Positions 24,757 to 35,900 of a stretch of DNA of 64,000 bases are shown one piece after another. Position numbers and translations under genes: made by a program. The DNA lies in contig OY759266.1 of NCBI GenBank assembly GCA_963662155.1, positions 8,062,026 to 8,126,025 of the forward strand. The letters run 5' to 3'. The notes beneath the pieces were generated by a model, which had not been told where the DNA came from, searched no databases, and saw nothing but the letters and a program-made list of their open reading frames with translations. This DNA is from Lamellibrachia columna (taxonomy: Eukaryota > Annelida > Polychaeta > Sabellida > Siboglinidae). Position 1 is the stretch's first letter. Every line of letters starts with the position of its first letter.

Positions 24757-26265
24757 ATGTATGGTCAATCAAAGAGCTTGACAAGTGACATTACGATGAC
24801 ACAGTCCCAATATGACACCAACACAGAGAAGAAACCCTACATATGTGATATTTGCAGAGTCCAGTTTGTCTTAAGTGGTACCTTAGAAAATGATGTGCAT
24901 ACCCATATGAGGGAGACACCCGTCAAGTGTGACATTTGTGAAGCTTGGTTTTCTAGAAGTGGTAACTTAACGCAGCACATACATATCCACAAAGCAAAGA
25001 AACCCTTTAAATGTGACATTTGTGATGCTCGGTTTTCTAGAAGTGGTACCTTAGCAATGCACATGTGTACCCACACGGGGGAGAAACCCTTCAAGTGTGA
25101 CATTTGTGATGGTCAGTTCTCTACAAATGGTACCTTAACGAAGCACCTACGTACCCACACTGGGGAGAAACCCTTCAAGTGTGACATTTGTGAAGGTCAT
25201 TTTTCTACAAATGGTTCCTTAACGAAGCACATGCGTACCCACACAGGGGAGAAACCCTTCATGTGTGACACATGTGGATTCCAGTTTGCTACACGTTATA
25301 CTCTAAAGATGCACATACGCACTCATACTGGTGAGAAACCCTACAAGTGTGACGTGTGTGGATTCCGGTGTAACCAGAGTGGAGATTTGAAGGCCCATAT
25401 GCGCACTCACACCAAAGAGAAACCTTACAAATGTGACACATGTGATGCTCAGTTTGCTACACGTTATACTCTAAAGTTGCATACACGCACTCACACTGGT
25501 GAGAAACCCTACTCGTGTGACACATGTGGGTTAGAGTTTGCCTTCCTTGGACAAATGAAGATACATTTGTATAGTCACACTGGGGAGAAACCCTACAAAT
25601 GTGACATATGTGGATTACAGTTTGTCGTAAAAGGAAATTTGAAGATCCATATGCGATCTCATACAGGGGAGAAACCCTACCAATGTGACATCTGTGAAGC
25701 TCGGTTTACAGTAAGTAACAACTTAGCGATACACATACGTACTCATACTGGTGAGAAACCCTACAAATGTGACATATGTGGTGCTCAATTTACTTCATGT
25801 AGAACTTTGAAGGTGCATACACGCAAACATACTGGTGAGAGACCCTACAAATGTGACACCTGCGGCGCTCGATTTGCTGCGCGTAGGACTTTAAATGTGC
25901 ATATACGCACACATACTGGTGAGAAACCATTCATGTGTGAAATATGCGGTGCTCAATTTGCAGAACGTAGGCATTTCAGGGCACATATACGCACTCACAC
26001 TGGGGAAAAACCCTTCCAATGTGATAATTGTGGTGCTCGGTTTGCAACAGCTGGTATTTTAAAGATGCACATTATCACTCATACTGGTGAGAAACCGTTC
26101 AAGTGTGACACATGTGGATCACAGTTTGGCCGCCGTTGGCATATGGAGAGACATCAGCGCACTCATTCTGGTGTGAAACCCTTCAAGTGTGACACATGTG
26201 GATCACAGTTTGCTCAGAGTGGAAATTTTAAAAAGCATATGCGCACTCACACTGGTGTGGTATAA
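24757..26265 (+). CDS. C2H2 zinc-finger protein, 17 fingers, single exon
   Basis: This 502-aa protein is almost entirely C2H2 fingers joined by TGEKP linkers, so it probably binds DNA in the nucleus. Residues 1-28 are a short non-finger leader with no KRAB, BTB or SCAN domain. Finger 1 (around residue 29) keeps both cysteines and the last histidine, but its first histidine is aspartate (DVHTH), so it may not bind zinc. Fingers 2-17 keep C-X2-C-X12-H-X3-H. Finger 7 has cysteine where the conserved phenylalanine usually lies (FRCNQSG). An in-frame TGA lies about 30 nt before the ATG, so this is the first start in the exon, although an upstream 5' exon is possible. The polyadenylation signal follows the stop within 10 nt. 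The array is too generic for an orthology call. Confidence 0.93.
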   Translation: MYGQSKSLTSDITMTQSQYDTNTEKKPYICDICRVQFVLSGTLENDVHTHMRETPVKCDICEAWFSRSGNLTQHIHIHKAKKPFKCDICDARFSRSGTLAMHMCTHTGEKPFKCDICDGQFSTNGTLTKHLRTHTGEKPFKCDICEGHFSTNGSLTKHMRTHTGEKPFMCDTCGFQFATRYTLKMHIRTHTGEKPYKCDVCGFRCNQSGDLKAHMRTHTKEKPYKCDTCDAQFATRYTLKLHTRTHTGEKPYSCDTCGLEFAFLGQMKIHLYSHTGEKPYKCDICGLQFVVKGNLKIHMRSHTGEKPYQCDICEARFTVSNNLAIHIRTHTGEKPYKCDICGAQFTSCRTLKVHTRKHTGERPYKCDTCGARFAARRTLNVHIRTHTGEKPFMCEICGAQFAERRHFRAHIRTHTGEKPFQCDNCGARFATAGILKMHIITHTGEKPFKCDTCGSQFGRRWHMERHQRTHSGVKPFKCDTCGSQFAQSGNFKKHMRTHTGVV

Positions 26266-26271
26266 ACGATG

Positions 26272-26277
26272 AATAAA
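26272..26277 (+). promoter_or_regulatory. Polyadenylation signal AATAAA of the zinc-finger gene
   Basis: AATAAA lies seven bases after the stop codon, which implies an unusually short 3' untranslated region. Retroelement sequence on the opposite strand begins soon after. Confidence 0.6.
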
Positions 26278-26299
26278 CGCTTTCTATCCATAAACACCT

Positions 26300-26610
26300 C
26301 TATGGGGTACAGACAAACTCTAATAACATGAAACGTATTTGAAATTGCTGCATATATCCAGCAGCAAATGTGTAGGCATAAGTATTATCTTTATGATGAC
26401 GTAGAAAGCTAAATAAGTCCAAGGTTGCAACTTCCGCTACAGTCTTTTTGAAATCTATCTTCCTTAAATGAATAAACAATACTTGTATCATTATTTTCAT
26501 AGCCATTTAATATCTTAATAACTTCTATTTGATCTCTTAATTTCCTTGTTTCTAGCATTGTCCAACCACATTCTTTGATGCATTTTTGAAGCAGTTGCTG
26601 CATGAAAGCT
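26300..26610 (-). pseudogene. CR1-like LINE RT tail fragment
   Basis: The minus strand encodes LETRKLRDQIEVIKILNGYE near 26500-26570. This is the same phrase as LETRRLRGDQIEVFKILNGY in the LINE at 51086-52426. Downstream frames are shifted. It abuts the 3' end of the zinc-finger gene and faces it. Confidence 0.8.
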
Positions 26611-26619
26611 GTTCGTTCT

Positions 26620-29600
26620 TATAATCCCATCACTGGAATCTTGCCACTGTTTGTGAGGAACCATAAAAAGAAGTTCTTTTTTAAGGGAACAAAATGTTCA
26701 GTAATACTATCAATTTTATATTTTAGAATGTTCATTCAATTGGTACCTAAAGTACAAAATAGGTGCATTGATATTAATAAAAAAATTAGAGACAAAAATC
26801 AGGGACGTTTTACTGCCAAGAACTCACCTACACTGTATATACCAAACAACATTTAGTCAGTGTATTGAATATCTGAGTTTGTTGAAATAAACATGAAATT
26901 ATACTGTGACATCCAATGTTGTTCTTGTTCTACAGTCAAGCAAACCACCTAGAATATAGGTTAAAGCAACAGTTACTTGTTACAACTTGCAGTTTATTGT
27001 GACTATTATAATTATCATATATCATTAATTATTTAATCAGTGCATATAGTGTAAAAGCGTTCACTGGAGAGAAAATATAAAGGAATTCCAGACCGAACTG
27101 TATATAGCAAACAATATGGACAATATAATAGAAGCATCTATGATCCCAGAAACAATGTGAAATACCTTTTTGACCAAGACGTCGAAAACAAATAAATACT
27201 ATTGAAGTTGTACACTGATTTCACAAACGCACCTCACCCAATTGGAATTTCACAAGCCACTTACTAATGACTAGTCCCATTGAAAAGCTGCGAGATGCGA
27301 CAAACCCAACTGGTGGTAAACATAGTTCGGCAGAAAGGAAAAATCATGAAGACATGACAACGGCCAGATTAATGGACATGCTATGCGAAGAACATTTCTT
27401 AACATAATTATGTGGTGCCATCTCTTCTCTGAAGGTCAGCTGTTTGGACTGCCACTCATTTCTGCATTGTGCCGTTCTGACAAGATCTTTTAGTTTATTT
27501 GTCTGTCCATATGGTTCTTGGTCTTTGCCTCTTTTCCCATCAACTATTTTATTTTACATTTTGTTTGTTTTCTTAATTTGTATGTATCATATTTTATTAG
27601 AGTTGCTTTTTATTCTGACCCTTTCTAGAGTTTCTATATTCATTACTAAGTTAAGATCGAAGAAATTCTCTTTCCTACATAGTTGATAGACAAATTGATC
27701 AAGTGTATAGACAACCAGTCAGCCAAATAGAAAATAACAGACCGTAAATATTACAACTTGAAATCAAAATAAGTTCTCCGGAAGATGAATTTGTTCAAGA
27801 AGAGCAATATTCCATCAGTCCAATCTCAGTTTCCCATTTAAACAAACTTGGAAGAGTTTAATTTCAAGATACACACAATGAAGACCAAACTCATGAAACT
27901 GAAGATACACAGCACACTGTGAGAGGGAAAGTGTTAGAGGACTTCATGTATCTTGACAGCTTCATCTTAGCAGAAGCAACATCGAACAATAAATCTCCAC
28001 AAGACAACACATGCCTTCAACAGACTCACAGAGAGTGAGTTAGTGGATGTGTGGGTGGGTGAGTGAGTAAGGGCACCCCACAGAAAATTAATAAATTTTT
28101 AAGATACTTGAACTACACCCTAGCAGTAACTGCAAAATGGGTGTTCTCCCTTGACTGAAGACACTTTGTGCAATTCCAACGAATCAGGTGACCTCAAGAC
28201 AAAGACAAAGCAACAAACTCCAGATGACAAGTAAACAAGGAAAAAGTCACTGGTTTATGGAGAGTCCAACAATTATTCATTCATGTATATATAAGCCGTC
28301 CTTATGTCGTTCTTTGTTAAATTCGAAAATTATACAACCCAAGACCTACTGTATTGGTTACGAATAACATATGAAGACCTAACCACCTGACACGCTCGCC
28401 TATTCACCGACATATTCAAGTGACGTAAAGAAAACTTTGTTAATTTTTTGCTCAACTATTTGTATTGCCCATCAGTGGTTAAATGTCCATACAATGTTAT
28501 CAGAAGCTATGTATCTTTCTACAACCACATATTGCGAATGTTGGTGGGATTAGACATATTGTATTTCTAATCACGCCACAAACGTCCGAGGCATGTCGGC
28601 GATTATAAATTATTATTAAAGAAATTTCATTAATAAATTAAGATAAGAAGTTGACATGAAACCATACAGGAAATATTACCAGAAATATTGTGTACAGGAA
28701 GACCTTTTAACAAGTAGAGCTGTGATCATGCCATTGTCTGTTTTCTGGAGTATAACCGTCTAAGAATTAAAAAATATTGGCTCAATCATGTTTCACATGG
28801 TGAAGATGCGCGTGAATAAACATAAACGACGAGGTCGTTTGCAGTATAGCACAGAACTGCGCGTGTCCTTTTTGCTCCTGGAAAGGCGATTCGGCAATGT
28901 AAGAGGTCGTGTAATCGTACAACTGTATCGAGATGGCGGGTGCAGTCGAACAACTAGGAAAATGCATGCGATGCATGTCTGTGTGTAAACGCACATGGAC
29001 ACCGATGTGAGCTTTTCAGTTATCACGAAGCACGCTAAATTAGGGAATATTATTGATGGGCGATAATATGGCATTATTATAGGCACACGGTATATTTTGT
29101 TGTCTAGTGTAGACTTACCACAAGGTTCCTTAGAATATTTATTGTGTCATCAGAACATTTGATCACCTTATGTAGGCAAACCTATCCACAATTCATAATA
29201 AAAAAATATGCAAATGAAATTCCATCCTGACAACTCGGAGACTTTCCTGTCCTGATGATGCCAGGGCAGTGTCAGTGATGGCGTACGAAATAATACTTAT
29301 AGTAATAACGAGGCCACACCTAAATTTAAAATCGCCCGCACCTAAAGAAAGACAAGACGTCAATGAGCAGGTTCAATGCCACACCACAGGCATAGGCACA
29401 GCCACAGGGCCCTACTCCTAGTACCAGAAACGAAAAGCCTACAATACAGTAGGCAAAGTCAGTCGCCCTACAATTTTTTCTATCTGGCTGTTGCTGTAGT
29501 AGGGGCGAAGATCTCGTTCATCAAAAGCTTAAGTATTTTCATGAAACGTGAAACCTTACAAAAACGCCATAAACAGAGCAATAAACACGTCTTTCATGTC

Positions 29601-29930
29601 TGTATGTATTCTTATATGTATATCACTACAGTTACCTGACAATAACCATGTAAAAGTGTGAAATTATTACCTTTTTGTCAGAACTCATGTGCTTGTCAAC
29701 ATTTGTATATAACCGGATGTTGTTGTGAGCGAGAACACCAAGCGGGAATCCTGTAGATTACGCTAAGAATTGCCGTCTGCTGGCCATGGAGTTACATCAT
29801 TAATCATGCCCCTATAAACTACTAACTTACTAACAGGTGTTTTATTTATGTCTGTGCTGCTGGCCCGTTCTGGCCTCATTCTACACGAAATCGCGTTTGA
29901 TCATGTGACCCAAAGGCAACATCACATGCA
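26620..29930. other. 3.3-kb stretch with no gene model
   Basis: Between the zinc-finger gene and MRPS7 I find only AT-rich sequence, a LINE 3'-end fragment (28190-28300) and a GC-richer patch at about 28790-29010. The patch contains GAGATGGCGGGTGCAGTC (ATG near 28933), which could begin a short first exon (MAGAVEQLGKCMRCM), but I cannot connect it to anything. Its phase does not fit the MRPS7 second exon. Confidence 0.5.
28190..28300 (-). repeat. CR1-like LINE 3' end fragment
   Basis: The phrase ACAAGGAAAAAGTCACTGGT, followed by GAGAGTCCAACAAT and ATATAAGCC, matches the 3' tail of the LINE near 51030-51100 in the same orientation. No RT sequence remains. Confidence 0.6.
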
Positions 29931-29934
29931 CAGT

Positions 29935-32900
29935 ATGGCGGCTAATTGTGAAATGTTTTCTATGTCAACGATAAAGGTACTCATAAGTAATTATTTGGAG
30001 CACATTTCTTCAGTTTCTTGACGCCCAATTGTCGGTTGTATGTCACAGAATACACATGTGAAACGGTTAGTGCGTATTGGTTTTAAAACTTAAGTTATTA
30101 GTTCCGTAGCCATTTGGCTATGGAACTGCCAAAACCTCGCTTTAGCAAATGCCGGTCTGGACTTTCGCCCCAGAGACGAAGAGTGGGGCGGACAATTTTG
30201 CCTAACAATACAGCAGCAGACTAACAGAAAATATTTCACTATTATCTATATGACGCAGATGCAGGGGGGAGCTGGGAATTACTTGAACAGGCAGAGCATG
30301 AGTATGTCTGCAAGAAGAAATCAAGAAAGTTTAAGCCATTATGGATGAATGAGAAAACACTGGACAAAGTGAGGAAGAAACATAGGGCTTGGAAGAAGTA
30401 CCTATGGACAAAGGAATAGAAAGACTACCTAGATTACACCAAAAGCTAGAAATCAAGCAAGGTCTACTGGACAGACAGTTCAGACACCAGAACAGTCCAT
30501 AGCTCAAGAGATTAAAAGTAACCCAAAGCATTTCTGCAGCTCGGTCAAAGATGAAAACAAGACCAAGAGTAGCTGATCTCCAAACGGAGGAGAATGCAGA
30601 ACTAACAACCACCGATGAAGAGAAGGCAGATGTCCTGTGTAAATTCTTTAGTGATGTGTTTACTAGAGAAGACCTCATAAATGTACCAACAGTTGAGCAT
30701 CAGGGAATTGATAATCTGGAGGATATCAACTTCACCGTGGGAAATCACCAGGTCCTGATGACATACACCCCATGTACTAAAAGAGCTCGCTAAGGAATTG
30801 AAAATGCCATGGTACATCATATTCAGGAAGTCACTGGATACAGGCATAGTGCCAAAAGTCTGGGCAATTGTGAATGTATCGCCAATATTCAACAAAACCA
30901 GTAGCCAGTAGGCATTTAGCTGCAAACTACAGGCCAGTAAGCTTGACCGCAGTGGCATGTAAAGTCATGGAATCCCTGGTCAAGGATGCCATAATAACAC
31001 ACAAGGAAAAAACAAAATAATTGCAGACCAGCCAGCAGCATTTTTTCATTGCTGGGAGATCATGTATCACCCAGCTAATTTCAACACTGGACGACTGGAC
31101 CAAAATATTTAAGCATTTCTCGCCCGTCGCCAACACCGTTTATTTATCAGTGGAGCAGCATCGTGGTTGGAAGTAGTGAGCAGGGTTGGATTCATTTGTA
31201 ATTGTATAAATAATTACAATTATGGTGTAATTGTAACTGAAATTTCTGACATCAACGTAATTGTAATTGATATTTCTTATAACTGCGTAATTGAAACTGG
31301 AACTTTCAATTATTATTCAATTACATTTCAGGTGCAACAGCCACCTCAAATGAAAAACAGAACAATACAATCATTTGCGAATGTGTGTGAACTTTTGAAT
31401 TTGTGTGTACATGGACATGTAATCAATAGTATGAAATGATTTAATAATGACACAATGATATGAATGACCTGAAAATTGGTATATATGTATATATGAATGC
31501 AATCATTATATGAAATGTTTGAATAAATTGAAAGTGAATCTGATCATATCTGTTTTTATTTCAACTGGTTTACTCATATTGCAAGCAAAACAAGATGAAA
31601 ATATTTACATTTCACACTAACAATTTCAATTATAATTATAATCTTTGGGTTGTATTTGGCTATTGTAATTGAATGTTAAATGAGTCATATAATTGTAATT
31701 GAATATGTCAAATAGACCGTAATTATAATTTGGAAAAAATCAGGCATTGTAACTGTAATTGATCCTGGTAATTGAACCCAGCCTTGACCACAGGGCAGTG
31801 TCCTCAGACCTATTCTTTTTATATTATATATCAATGATATAATTAATGTTGTAACATGTGACATGAAGATTTTTGCAGATGACAAAATATATCGCAAAAC
31901 TTCAACGCGACAAGATTGTTTAAATCTGCCGAAAGACCTGGACGGATTACAGGACTGGGCTGAGAAGTGGCAGTTACACTTTCACCCATATAAATGCAAA
32001 GTTCTAAGAATTGGACACAAGCACCCAGAATTTACCTATACTTTGACAGCATCATCAGGTGCAAATTCTCTGGAGTGTAGCAATGTAGAGAAAGACCTGA
32101 GCATCCAAGTTTATGCAACAGGCAGTATCAAATACAAATAGACGCTGGGTGTAATATGCCATACTTATCAATACTTAGATAAGACAACCTTTCTTCGTCT
32201 ATGTAAGGGACTTGTCTGTCCTACTTTGGAATATGGTGTGGTAGTCTATATTGATGCTGTGCAGGCTGTCCATAGAAGAGCTACACGGATGGTCCCAGTA
32301 CTTAGATATTTAGATTATGAATCTAGACTAAAGGCGTTAAATTTACCAACACTGATCTATCATCGATTATGAGGAGATGTTATCAGTGTATATAAATACT
32401 TGCATGTCATTTTTACCTGATTGCATGATATGTCTAATCATGGCTTATATGAAGGCACACAGGGTCATTCTCTAAAGCTGTTCAAAGACCGGAGTAAACA
32501 GGAAGTAAGGGGGCATCTCTTTAGCCAGAGAGTCGTTAATCTATGGAATTCACTTCTGGACACTGTCATCACAGCACCATCAATAAATACGTTTAAAAAT
32601 TTACTTGACAAATACTGGCTAAACCAGACAGTCAAATATGACTACAAAGCCAAACTAAGGCAAGCTAAGAGTGGAACATAGACAGATTTGCCTGAAGACC
32701 GAAGAGGATGTATGTATGTATGTATGTATGGATGCATGAATGCATGTATGACATTCATAAATATGTCGGCAACATTTTGATTACAAGCATGACAGTTGCT
32801 TGCATATTTATGTCCATATTTTGTGGCGTCTACCCTGGTAAAATGACGTGTGAGGTAGTGGGGTGCCTGCCAGGGGTGGACAAGGCAAGCACCCTTATTT

Positions 32901-35900
32901 TTAACACTAGGCAGCTTCAAAATGGTGCATTTTGATTGGTGTTTCAACGTTTTCCCTTGAAGTCAGAAGGGGACAGAAATAAACATATTTGTAACAGTGT
33001 TAGCATGCAATAACTTGGAGACCACATTGGAAATAGGACTTAGTGTACTTTTGTATGTTTTTATGTGTTATCCTTTTATGGGTGAAAAATAGCAAGGTGG
33101 CCCACACCTCGCTTTTCATATACTAAGGGAAACACTGTTTTGTAAAATCTATTAAAGCTACGTAACATTGTGGTTCTTGCCTTTGTTGTAGATTTATTCA
33201 GGGTAGGACGGCCATGTATTCACCCATCTACTTGGAGCCAACATTCAGGAAGGAGGACTTGCAACAGTCTTTAGATGAACTGGACGAGAGGCGATATCAA
33301 CCAATAAAAGCAGCAACCAATGAACAGACATCTCTCTCCAGTTACGACCCAGTTGTTGCGTGCGTATATCACGCTGCTGTTTATCATCTTCTTGGTCCCT
33401 GGCGGTGTGGGGGCCACATCAGTTCATTTGTTCTGCCCTCTCAATGAGTTGTCTCCATCTGTCACAATCTTCTGCCATTCTCACCTACTCTCGGCTGTTC
33501 ACCTCTGCCCTCTTCTGTTTCCATGCTCTCTTTGTCAGTCCTCTGTCCTCTTCTGTTTCCATGCTCTCTTTGTCAGTCCTCTGTCCTCTTCTGTTTCCAT
33601 GCTCTCTGTCAGTCCTCTGTCCTCTTCTGTTTCCATGCTCTCTTTGTCAGTCCTCTGTCCTCTTCTGTTTCCATGCTCTCTTTGTCAGTCCTCTGTCCTC
33701 TTCTGTTTCCATGCTCTCTTTGTCAGTCCTCTGTCCTCTTCTGTTTCCATGCTCTCTTTGTCAGTCCTCTGTCCTCTTCTGTTTCCATGCTCTCTTTGTC
33801 AGTCCTCTGTCCTCTTCTGTTTCCATGCTCTCTTTGTCAGTCCTCTGTCCTCTTCTGTTTCCATGCTCTCTTTGTCAGTCCTCTGTCCTCTTCTGTTTCC
33901 ATGCTCTCTTTGTCAGTCTCTCCTCACTCATTCTCTGTGTGTGTCCTGCACAGTCTGCTCCCACTACCTTCATTCTCAGGTGTTTCTTCTTTCTGATCTC
34001 TTAATTCCTTCCTTCCTGGTGTCATCTTCATCTCATTAAATCATTGTACGGTGGATGTCATAAAGAATAAAATCAAGCTTACCATATATTATTATTATAA
34101 TAATAATTTAGTTCTTATATAGCCCATACTCCTGTAGATAGATCAACACACTTTACAATAAAATAATACATACATAAAAATACACAAAATTATGCGTATA
34201 ATCCAGATATAAAAATATATATATAATGTTAAAATTGTTAAACAAATACTAATTTAAAACTAGTTATATATATATATATTTATATATGTGTGTATATATA
34301 TAAGTAAATAAATTGAAATACAGTATACTAGATAACGCAAATAAAATAATATAATAAACTATATTGAATATTAAGAAAAAGTATAAAAATGAGAAAGTGT
34401 AAAACTAACGTAGCAACCTATTTCAGCGTATATATATATTGAATGGTTGTGTTACTCTCTGAACTTAGTCAAACATATTGACCAGGCTGTTTTCTTGGGC
34501 AGGAAAGCTTTGTTATTGGAATGGTCTGATATGTGTTTTCGTTTCTTCCAGGAAGTTTATAAGAATATTAACCAAAGAAGGGAATAAAAAACGAGCCAGA
34601 ACCATTGTTGATAAGGTAAGTTTGCATTATGCGTGATAGCTGATTGGTGCTAGGGTAGTAGGGGGGAGACCAAGGGTAGTGGAGTTTGCCCCACTTCTTG
34701 TGGGCAATTTCATCATGAGCCTGTGGTCCGGCTGTATATAAAATTGATAGAATTATGCAGTGCTGAAATTGCTTATTGGGGTTTGGTGGAATACTCAAGC
34801 GCACAGGTTGGTTTTGGGATGAGCACGTATGACAATGGAGAAGTGTATAGAACACCCCTAAGACCTGAATGTTGCATTGACACCATGGCCAGTTCATGTT
34901 AGAACTGTTCAGTCTGCCATTTCACAGTTGTTCCAGAAGGTGTCTCAGATCCTTTTGTCTAAACTGCAAATTGAATGTCATTTTGAAGTTAATCAAAGCC
35001 CATATAAAAAGAAAACTTGAGGTGCCCATTGAAAGTCCTGGTTGTTTTGTCAACTAGTAAACTTCTCTTGTTGCAAAAACTAAATAAAAAAAAATAAAAG
35101 TAGAAATCTGTGGTGCATTGCTGTGGTTCTGACTGTAGATTAACTGTTCTGGCATCAGCCGTTACAATTCCTGCTGTTTGGACTCGATAAAACTGCTCAG
35201 AGTCTTTCATGGTTCTAATGTTAGATATATAGAATGAACAGACACAATACAATCTTGTGGACTAGACCCAGACCTTCTGGTAGAAAGAGCAGAGCTGTTT
35301 TGTTCTCCTTGAAACTGATATATTTGTAATGCTCAAGAAGGTCTCGGCTCATATTTTGATTGTGGTTACACAGAACAAAACTCTGGTCAACCTCTCACGC
35401 TTCGGGCTCAGATGTAGTTAATTTAACTGGCCCTGTTTGCAATTTGTGTTGCAGATGGGTACACACCTCACACACCACACCGACACTCATACACCCACAC
35501 TCATACACCCATGCACGTACACCCGTGCATGTACACCCACACACATACACCCACACACATACACCCATGCACGTACACAGATTGCAATACCAAACTGGCC
35601 CTTGAAAGCACATGCACTGAACAGAACACATCACCGAACCACTTTGTGTACACTTAATTGACAATCCTTATCCCTATCACTGTCTCACAACCTGACAAGC
35701 TTTCTTTTGTGCAGCTCTGAGGGCATGGAACCAACTGTCCATCACAATAGACCAATGCACGAGCATTGGGCAGTTCAACATAGCTCTCAAAATTCCCTCT
35801 TTCAGGCATTTTTGTTTTTAGGATTAAATTAAAATTATTTTAACATAGTATTACTATTATTTACCATTGGAATCTTCTTGATTAATTAGCTTATATTTAA

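Noticed and set aside
28933..28990. ATGGCGGGTGCAGTC as an alternative first exon of MRPS7
   Set aside because: Its only good donor leaves phase 1, which does not fit either acceptor of the second exon; the start at 29935 fits in phase 0.
33320..34039. Open frames of 157-239 codons rich in serine, leucine and cysteine
   Set aside because: They translate the antisense of a LINE tail and its 38-bp tandem expansion; the same peptide repeats every 38 residues because three units rotate through all frames.
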